From Acidobacteriota bacterium (GTDB taxonomy: Bacteria; Acidobacteriota; Holophagae; Acanthopleuribacterales; Acanthopleuribacteraceae): a DNA stretch of 39,715 nt. Numbering within the stretch: position 1 is the first letter of the stretch; each line of letters begins with the position of its first letter. The DNA is taken from assembly GCA_030066195.1 (NCBI GenBank), contig JASJCB010000059.1:1-39715 (forward strand), written 5' to 3'. Positions 34,302-39,715 of this stretch are shown here, one piece after another. The notes under the pieces were generated by a model that worked only from the letters and a program-made list of their open reading frames with translations, was not told the origin of the DNA and did no database searches. The translations under genes and the position numbers were made by a program.

Positions 34302-35906
34302 TTATCCTGCCGGGGGGTAATAAACCGTGGTGGCCGGGCCAACGGGAATGCCCAATACAAACACCCAAATGTAGAAGAAAACGATCCAACACAAAAGGAA
34401 GAATATCGAATAAGGCAGCATGGTGGAAATGATGGTGCCTATGCCGATTTTTTTGTCGAAACGGGCGGCGAATGCCAGAATCAGTCCGAAATAGGACATC
34501 ATCGGCGTGATGACATTTGTGGTGGAATCACCAATGCGATAGGCGGCTTGAATCACCTCCGGGCTGTAGCCCACCAGCATCAGCATGGGTACAAAAATCG
34601 GCGCCGTAACCGCCCACTGCGCTGAGGCGGAACCGAGCATGAGGTTGACAAAGCAGCACATCAGGATAAAAGGAATGAACACCAGTGCGTTGGTTAAACC
34701 GATATCCTTGAGGAAATCGGCACCTGTCACCGCCAAAATCGAACCGAGGTTGGTCCATTTAAAGAAGGCTACAAACTGCGCCGCAAAGAACACCAGCACA
34801 ATGTAAAGACCAAGCGTGCTCATCGCTTTCGCCATGCCCTCGACCACGTCGTCGCTCTTGTTGATGGAACCGGTGATTTTACCGTAAACCACTGACGGCA
34901 CCAGGAAGAAGATGAAAATGAAGGCCACGATCCCCTTCAGGAAAGGTGAGTTCAAGATTTCATCGGTTTCAGGATTGCGCAAGGCGCCGCCTGATTGCAA
35001 CATAAAGGCAACGATTCCAATAAGAATAAATATCGAAAAGGCTGCCATCCAAATGCCGCGAATTTCGAGACTGGAAACGGGTTTGAGCGTGTCGGTCGTA
35101 TCGAGTTCTTCACCGGCACGACCGGGGTCGTAGGTACCGAGTCGCGGTTCGACAATGGCAAGGCTTACGAAGGTTCCAACGGCGGTAATCAGGAAAGTAG
35201 AGCCGGCCATAAAGTAATAATTCACCGCGGCATGAACCTGATAACCGGGGTCAATCAACTGGGCTGCTTCCTGGGTGATACCCGAAAGCAACGGATCTAC
35301 GGTACCAATCAGCAAGTTGGCGCTATAACCACCCGATACACCGGCAAAGGCCGCTGCCATGCCGGCAATAGGATGACGTCCGAGCGAGAGGTAAATGTAA
35401 CCTGACAACGGCACCAAAACCACATAGCCCATTTCTGAAGCAGTGTTGGAAAGCACGCCGCCGAGAACCAAAGCTGCCGTGATGAAACGAGGCGGCGCTT
35501 TGAGAACCAGCAGACGAATGCTTACCGTGAGTAGTCCTGAACGCTCGGCAACGCCAACCCCTAACATGGCGACAAGCACCGTTCCTAAGGGCACGAAGTC
35601 GGTGAAATTGGTAACCAAACCACTTACGATGAGACGCAACCCCTCGGCATTCATCAACGAGACGGCGTAAATCATGCCGTCTGCACTTCTCCCCCTTGCG
35701 CCTTCGGGCCGAGGATCGGCAACAGAAAGCTCAAAAAGGCCTGCAATGCCACTAATTAAAATGACACCAAAGGCGAACATGGCAAAAAGAATCACGGGAT
35801 GGGGCAATAAATTACCGAGCCATTCAACCAGGTTCAGAAACTTGCCGAACCAGCCTTGCTCATTGCGCTTTGGAGAGTTGGACGTAGATGAAGCGGTATC
35901 GGACAT
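34302..35906 (-). CDS. AbgT-family transporter
   Basis: This 534-aa inner-membrane protein has a polar N-terminus, then about 11-13 membrane segments, including PHPVILFAMFAFGVILISG, TVLVAMLGVGVAERSG and GGVLSNTASEMGYVVLVPLS. The motif LSNTASEMGYVVLVPL and the late PMLMLVGYSPEVIQAAYRIG with TTNVITPMMSYFG are characteristic of the AbgT family, which imports p-aminobenzoyl-glutamate or exports sulfonamide-type antimetabolites by ion-coupled exchange. Which activity applies here is unknown. The start is ATG 35906 with a weak ribosome binding site. It is monocistronic with a strong terminator. Codon use looks more AT-tolerant than in the adjacent operon, which may point to a separate origin. Confidence 0.9.
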   Translation of the reverse strand: MSDTASSTSNSPKRNEQGWFGKFLNLVEWLGNLLPHPVILFAMFAFGVILISGIAGLFELSVADPRPEGARGRSADGMIYAVSLMNAEGLRLIVSGLVTNFTDFVPLGTVLVAMLGVGVAERSGLLTVSIRLLVLKAPPRFITAALVLGGVLSNTASEMGYVVLVPLSGYIYLSLGRHPIAGMAAAFAGVSGGYSANLLIGTVDPLLSGITQEAAQLIDPGYQVHAAVNYYFMAGSTFLITAVGTFVSLAIVEPRLGTYDPGRAGEELDTTDTLKPVSSLEIRGIWMAAFSIFILIGIVAFMLQSGGALRNPETDEILNSPFLKGIVAFIFIFFLVPSVVYGKITGSINKSDDVVEGMAKAMSTLGLYIVLVFFAAQFVAFFKWTNLGSILAVTGADFLKDIGLTNALVFIPFILMCCFVNLMLGSASAQWAVTAPIFVPMLMLVGYSPEVIQAAYRIGDSTTNVITPMMSYFGLILAFAARFDKKIGIGTIISTMLPYSIFFLLCWIVFFYIWVFVLGIPVGPATTVYYPPAG

Positions 35907-36252
35907 GATGGTGTACTCACTTTTGGGAATTCATTTTGTCGAGAGGGCTTTGCAGCCTGAGAGCTTAACTTTCTTAAATGAAGCGGATGCACATGCAGCA
36001 TGCGGCGTCGCCCTCATGAATAAGACGTAAGCTTATCACCAAACCCCTGTAAATGGATCTGGATATCTTTACCACCAACGTCTTTGACCGCCCGGCGGCC
36101 TGGGCGGCTTCGAGCTTGCAAGGGGACGCCAAAGCCCCGCTTAGGGTGACGATGCTTGCGGCGGGTCGACGATGGCCGACGATCGGCCGCGTTGACATAC
36201 TGTTGTAAACAAGGGCGCGCGAAAGCTGAAAGACATGAGCGATAGGACGTGA

Positions 36253-36327
36253 CCTGTCAAGGAGGCGCACAATGAGGGAATATTGGCCTGGTATGACGAC
36301 ACCATTTCGACAGGCCCTCTCGAAGGG
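36253..36327 (+). pseudogene. Relic of an ISL3-family transposase C-terminus
   Basis: The frame starting at 36253 reads PVKEAHNEGILAWYDDT, then ISTGPLEGG. ILAWYD..ISTGPLEG is the hallmark near the end of DDE transposases of the ISL3 family, where it is normally followed by TNNKIKTMKRQAYGFRD; that part is missing here. An in-frame stop precedes it at 36250. Only about 25 codons survive, so an insertion sequence once stood here and was mostly deleted. Confidence 0.7.
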
Positions 36328-36487
36328 GGTTACTTCTCTTCATCCATCAGACAGCTTTCAAGATTGCGGAAACCTGAAGCGCCCGAATCACCGATGACCC
36401 TGAAAAAAGTGCGTACTTGTATCTCTATGGCTACTTCCCCGCGCAGGGGTGTTTAGTACCGGTCACATGTGGGTACATTTTTGGCCT

Positions 36488-36545
36488 AGGAAGTACGGGT
36501 ATGATTTTAGGAGGGTACTTCCCCCGCTCAGGAAGTACGGGTATG
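36488..36545. repeat. Direct repeat pair
   Basis: AGGAAGTACGGGTATG occurs at 36488-36503 and 36530-36545, 42 bases apart. Related words (CATGTGGGTAC at 36466-36476 and 36592-36602; GGGTACTTC) recur across 36460-36610. Confidence 0.8.
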
Positions 36546-36548
36546 GAC

Positions 36549-36630
36549 TTCCGGGGCTACCCCCTATGCTCGAGGAAGTACCCGCTCGCGGCATGTGGGT
36601 ACTTCTCTCGGCGTAGGGGTAGCCCCGGAA
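36549..36630. repeat. 82-bp imperfect palindrome
   Basis: The left arm 36549-36583 begins TTCCGGGGCTACCCC and ends GAAGTACCC. The right arm 36597-36630 mirrors it, beginning GGGTACTTC and ending GGGGTAGCCCCGGAA. The arms differ by a few bases and enclose a 13-base loop. On either strand this would form a very stable hairpin of over 30 pairs. Confidence 0.88.
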
Positions 36631-36857
36631 AACCATACTTTGGGTTCCCGGACCGGGAAGGTTGGCCCGGGGAGTCGAGTATCGTCTTTTTCGAGCCTGG
36701 ATGGTCCGGTCGCCGCGCCTGTATTTGCATATTTCAGCCCGGAACTCCGTGAGCATATGCAGGGATCGGGATGTTTCGACTCGAGTGCTCCTTCACGGTT
36801 GCAGGCTGCCGGCTCCGGGAAAAAATCCGTAAAGGAACCAATACCGACCTTGTCTTC

Positions 36858-36866
36858 TGGTATGAT
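36858..36866 (+). promoter_or_regulatory. Extended -10 promoter candidate for purA
   Basis: TGGTATGAT (TGn plus TATGAT) lies 68 bases before the purA start. No good -35 is seen, as is common with an extended -10. Confidence 0.4.
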
Positions 36867-36933
36867 GGTGAGCTTGGGAATGCGACCGGGTGTTCCCTTG
36901 CGATCAAGATAATCTCCGCACTAGGAGTGAACA

Positions 36934-38229
36934 GTGACGAACTTCGCGGTAATCGGCGCCCAGTGGGGCGACGAAGGCAAGGGCAAGGTGGTCGACATCC
37001 TGGCCCGACGTTTCGATTATGTCATTCGCTATCAGGGCGGTCACAACGCCGGCCATTCCGTGGTCTTTCAGGGGGAGCGGTTCGCGCTCCACGTGATGCC
37101 CAGCGGCGTTTTCAACGAAAAAGCGGTCAATGTGATCGCCAACGGCGTGGTGGTCGATCCTTTTCAGTTGGTCAAGGAAATCGAAGGACTGCGCAACCGA
37201 GGCGTGGAGTTGACCCCCGACAACCTGAAGATCAGTAACCGCATGCACCTGATCCTGCCCTATCACGGCATTATCGACCGTCATCGCGAGGGCGTGGGCA
37301 GCCGCAAGATCGGCACCACCGGTCGCGGCATCGGCCCCGCTTATGAGTGGAAGGCCGCCCGGCGCGGATTGCGCATGTGCGATGTCTTTCACCCCGAATA
37401 CTTCAAGGCCGCCGTGGCCGCCGAGTTGGAAAGCCTGAACAACCGTTTCAGCGAAATCGAAGAACTGCGCGCCTGGGGCCTCAAGGAAATGATGGCCAAG
37501 TTGCAGCCCGTGCTGGACATTTTGAAACCGCACGTGGTCGATTCCGTGGAACTGCTGTCCGCGGCTCGGGCCGAGGGCGCTTCCCTGCTTTTCGAGGGGG
37601 CGCAGGCGACGCTTTTAGATATCGATTTCGGCACCTATCCCTACGTAACTTCTTCCAACTCCTGCGCCGTGGGCATTTCCGCGGGCGCCGGCGTGCCGCC
37701 CTCCACCGTGGACGAGGTCGTCGGCATTTGCAAAGCCTACACCACGCGCGTGGGTGAAGGTCCCTTCCCTACCGAACTTCACGACGAGACGGGCGAGGCC
37801 CTGCGCAAGGCCGGTTTCGAGTTCGGCACCACCACGGGTCGTCCCCGGCGTTGCGGCTGGCTGGACCTGGTTGCCCTCAACTACACCCACCAGCTCAACG
37901 GTTTCTCGACCGTGGCAATCATGAAGCTGGACGTGCTGGACGAGTTGCCCGAGGTCAAGGTGTGCAAGGCCTATCGCCTGAACGGCGAGGAGATCACGCA
38001 TTTCCCGGCCTCGCCGGTGGATCTGAACGCGGTGGAACCGGTTTACGAGACCCTGCCCGGTTGGCAGGAACCCACCACGCACATCCGCACCTACGAGGAA
38101 CTGCCCGAGAAGGTCAAAGCCTATATCGATTACATCGAGAAATACGTGGGCTGTCCCATCGGCTTGATCAGCGTCGGCCCGGATCGGGAACAAACCGTTA
38201 TTCGGGATCGCCGACTTAAGGACGATTAG
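36934..38229 (+). CDS. purA: Adenylosuccinate synthetase PurA
   Basis: This 431-aa enzyme joins IMP and aspartate using GTP, the first committed step to AMP. The signature QWGDEGKGK is at 10-18 with catalytic Asp13, and GGHNAGH gives catalytic His41. Further family blocks are KIGTTGRGIGPAYEWK, LFEGAQATLLDIDFGTYPYV, the aspartate loop FGTTTGRPRRCGWLDL and the C-terminal GPDREQTV. Length is standard. The start is GTG 36934 with AGGAG 7 bases upstream. It is a single gene preceded by the repeat cluster; its stop overlaps the convergent Sel1 gene by 4 bases. Confidence 0.97.
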   Translation: MTNFAVIGAQWGDEGKGKVVDILARRFDYVIRYQGGHNAGHSVVFQGERFALHVMPSGVFNEKAVNVIANGVVVDPFQLVKEIEGLRNRGVELTPDNLKISNRMHLILPYHGIIDRHREGVGSRKIGTTGRGIGPAYEWKAARRGLRMCDVFHPEYFKAAVAAELESLNNRFSEIEELRAWGLKEMMAKLQPVLDILKPHVVDSVELLSAARAEGASLLFEGAQATLLDIDFGTYPYVTSSNSCAVGISAGAGVPPSTVDEVVGICKAYTTRVGEGPFPTELHDETGEALRKAGFEFGTTTGRPRRCGWLDLVALNYTHQLNGFSTVAIMKLDVLDELPEVKVCKAYRLNGEEITHFPASPVDLNAVEPVYETLPGWQEPTTHIRTYEELPEKVKAYIDYIEKYVGCPIGLISVGPDREQTVIRDRRLKDD

Positions 38230-39305
38230 GAGCCGTCGGCCGGTTCGTCGCGCCGTTCGGCTTCGCCCAGTTGTTCCAGCACCGCCAGGGCGGGCGGGTA
38301 ACCCCTGTCCGCCGCCCGCCGGAACCATTGAAGGGCGGTGTCGTCATCCGCCGGCACGCCTTTTCCCAGGTAATAGCACCAGGCCAGATCGTACCAGGCC
38401 GTCACGATACCCGCGTTCGCTTGGGCTTGAAACCAGTCTTTCAGGCCCGTCTCGTCGGTAGGGAGTTCGAAACCCGCGCCGTAGAGAACGTCCAGAGGGT
38501 AACGCACCACGCGTGTCTGGGGATGAGCGTAGCTTTGGATCCAATCGGGATCCGGCTCAGACAAGGTTGCGGCGATGATTGCCAGCCGATCGCGGAGAAA
38601 GCTCACGTTCTGTCGACCGTGGGCCGCGGCGCGATCCAACCAGAGGGCAGCCTCGGCGTGATCCAAGGGCACACCGATGCCCAGCGCATACATCCAGCCG
38701 ACCAATGCCTCGTATTCGGGTTTGCCGGATTGAGCGACCCGGTGAATCAGGCGCACGGCGTCGGCGTCGTTACGATGCGGCAGCCGGCCTTCCATGTAGA
38801 GCCCGGCCAGACCGAGACGCGCCCCGGGATGCCCGCGACGAGCCGCGGCGGCAAGCCAGGCGACTGATTTACGGTGATTTTGGCGGAGACCGATGCCCTC
38901 GCGGTACATCATACTCATCTGGAGCTGGGCATCCTGATGCCCCTGCAATGCGGCGCGTCGATACCAGTGCGCCGCGACCTCGGGATCGGTTTTCATACCC
39001 GGCCGCCCGGTACGGTGCCACTCCGCCAACTGAAACTGAGCCGAGGCCAGGCCCGCGTCCGCCGCGAGGGTATACCAATGCAGCGCCTTCTCGTCATCCC
39101 GCTTCAGGCCGTTGCCGGATTCGTAACGTCGCGCAACGTTGAACTGGGCCTGGCGATTGCCGTTTTCCGCCTCGGCGATCAAGACGGCCAGACGTTGTTC
39201 CAACTCGGGCTTCTGACAACCCGACAGCAGCAGACATGCCGTCAGCAACACGTAACCAGGCAATCGGCAGGACTGTACGATATTTTCAGTAGCAAAAGTT
39301 TTCAT
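38226..39305 (-). CDS. Sel1-repeat lipoprotein
   Basis: This 359-aa protein has a lipoprotein signal (LLTACLLLSGC, with the lipidated cysteine about 30 residues in), followed by Sel1-type repeats, for example AQFNVARRYESGNGLKRDDE then AQFQLAEWHRTG, AQLQMSMMYREGIG and YDLAWCYYLGKGVPADDD. At least six units are visible, interrupted by a less regular stretch (about 225-290) carrying WIQSYAHPQTRVVRYPLD. Sel1 proteins scaffold protein-protein interactions at the cell envelope. The ATG at 39305 was chosen because it gives the best signal sequence, though its ribosome binding site is weak; the frame extends to 39344. Convergent with purA. Confidence 0.85.
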   Translation of the reverse strand: MKTFATENIVQSCRLPGYVLLTACLLLSGCQKPELEQRLAVLIAEAENGNRQAQFNVARRYESGNGLKRDDEKALHWYTLAADAGLASAQFQLAEWHRTGRPGMKTDPEVAAHWYRRAALQGHQDAQLQMSMMYREGIGLRQNHRKSVAWLAAAARRGHPGARLGLAGLYMEGRLPHRNDADAVRLIHRVAQSGKPEYEALVGWMYALGIGVPLDHAEAALWLDRAAAHGRQNVSFLRDRLAIIAATLSEPDPDWIQSYAHPQTRVVRYPLDVLYGAGFELPTDETGLKDWFQAQANAGIVTAWYDLAWCYYLGKGVPADDDTALQWFRRAADRGYPPALAVLEQLGEAERRDEPADGS

Positions 39306-39715
39306 ATAGATAACTCTGGGCCCCCGGGACCGCCCGTAAAGCATACCATTTTATGACACCGGAAAAAGATGCTACCAGTCACAAGATGAGAGCAACAGAT
39401 GCGGTTTTGTGTACGGCCTTGTTGTGAGGTGCTTCCAGGGCAAACGCATGTCATGAAATTCGACAATACTAATGTCATGACTTATCGGAACCCCGGACAT
39501 AATTGAGTAAGCGCTTTAAATTAAATATATTCAGCCATAGGTGTACATAGAAGAGGAGGAGTTGGGTCAAGAGTTTTTTAGCCGCAGATCTCGCAGATCT
39601 TCGCAGAAAAAGACATATCTTCGATCCTGATCTTATCTTGGTCCCATGATCGCGGTGTTCTCGGCTGCCCGGTTAGGACGAGAGGTTGGTCTTTTCTGTG
39701 AAGATCTGTGCTATC
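39306..39715. other. Gene-free right end of the window
   Basis: No gene is seen. A short repetitive word, GCAGATCTCGCAGATCTTCG (39584-39603), partly palindromic through AGATCT, is echoed by GAAGATCTGTGC near 39700. This kind of sequence is common between genes in unrelated genomes. The stretch is more AT-rich than the rest. Confidence 0.4.

Larger units (their letters stand above)
35907..36933. other. Gene-free 1-kb region: transposase relic and repeat cluster
   Basis: No intact gene was seen. A relic of an ISL3-type transposase lies at 36253-36327, direct repeats and an 82-bp palindrome between about 36460 and 36640, and a possible purA promoter near 36858. A reading frame across 36417-36752 only reflects the repeats. 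Confidence 0.6.

Noticed and set aside
36417..36752. Frame with repeated GSTGM-like words
   Set aside because: The repetition comes from the DNA repeats; the same region is open on the other strand too, and no start signal is present.

Overview
This is a GC-rich chromosomal window from a Gram-negative bacterium. Outer-membrane proteins, a lipoprotein and Sec-secreted enzymes are all encoded. The mix (a DPP-IV-like S9 peptidase, an M1 peptidase, a secreted protein with a CX4CH haem-like C-terminus, a dockerin-like secreted protein with an Ig domain, and a large MoxR-type conflict operon) would suit Acidobacteriota of the Holophagae/Acanthopleuribacter kind, or another large-genome predatory or social lineage. 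That placement is inference; no rRNA or other phylogenetic marker is present apart from purA and xerC. No tRNA, rRNA or CRISPR array was seen.

Layout. 0-4.1 kb: a DUF2461 protein, a dihydroflavonol-reductase-like SDR with its TetR regulator (with a clear promoter bracketed by two similar operator-like sites), and a haloalkane dehalogenase. 4.3-4.7 kb: a small coiled-coil protein built from an exact 21-bp repeat. 4.7-9.6 kb: a three-gene minus-strand envelope operon (DUF1302 outer-membrane protein, LolA-like carrier, RND/MMPL transporter), in which the transporter carries a C-terminal cyclic-nucleotide-binding-like domain. 9.7-15 kb: DPP-IV-like peptidase, a secreted protein of unknown function, a YHS protein and an M1 aminopeptidase. 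15-18.5 kb: two tandem paralogous secreted Ig-domain proteins, one ending in a dockerin-like EF-hand pair. 18.5-19.25 kb: a gene-free stretch with palindromic repeats. 19.25-21.4 kb: XerC and the secreted CX4CH protein.

21.5-32.7 kb is the main feature: a tightly packed minus-strand operon of nine genes plus a possible 18-codon mini-ORF. It encodes, in transcription order, a two-zinc-site RING/treble-clef-like protein, an unknown helical protein, an FtsH/CDC48-like AAA+ ATPase with a decayed first ATPase domain, a MoxR AAA+ ATPase, an unknown charged protein, a 91-aa protein, a helical-repeat protein, a 536-aa protein of the kind that accompanies MoxR systems, and a giant WD40 beta-propeller protein fused to a vWA-like domain with an altered MIDAS. 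This matches the logic of the MoxR-vWA ternary conflict systems (FtsH-vWA-MoxR and MoxR-vWA-beta-propeller types) predicted by comparative genomics. To my knowledge their activity is experimentally little explored. The beta-propeller part is strikingly AT-richer than the rest of the operon, as if the sensor module had been exchanged.

32.8-34.1 kb: divergently, a radical SAM enzyme of the AmrS type coupled to a 69-aa protein. 34.3-35.9 kb: an AbgT-family transporter. 35.9-36.9 kb: a gene-free region with a relic of an ISL3-type transposase and a cluster of direct and inverted repeats, including an 82-bp palindrome. 36.9-39.3 kb: purA and a convergent Sel1-repeat lipoprotein; the last 400 bases hold no gene.
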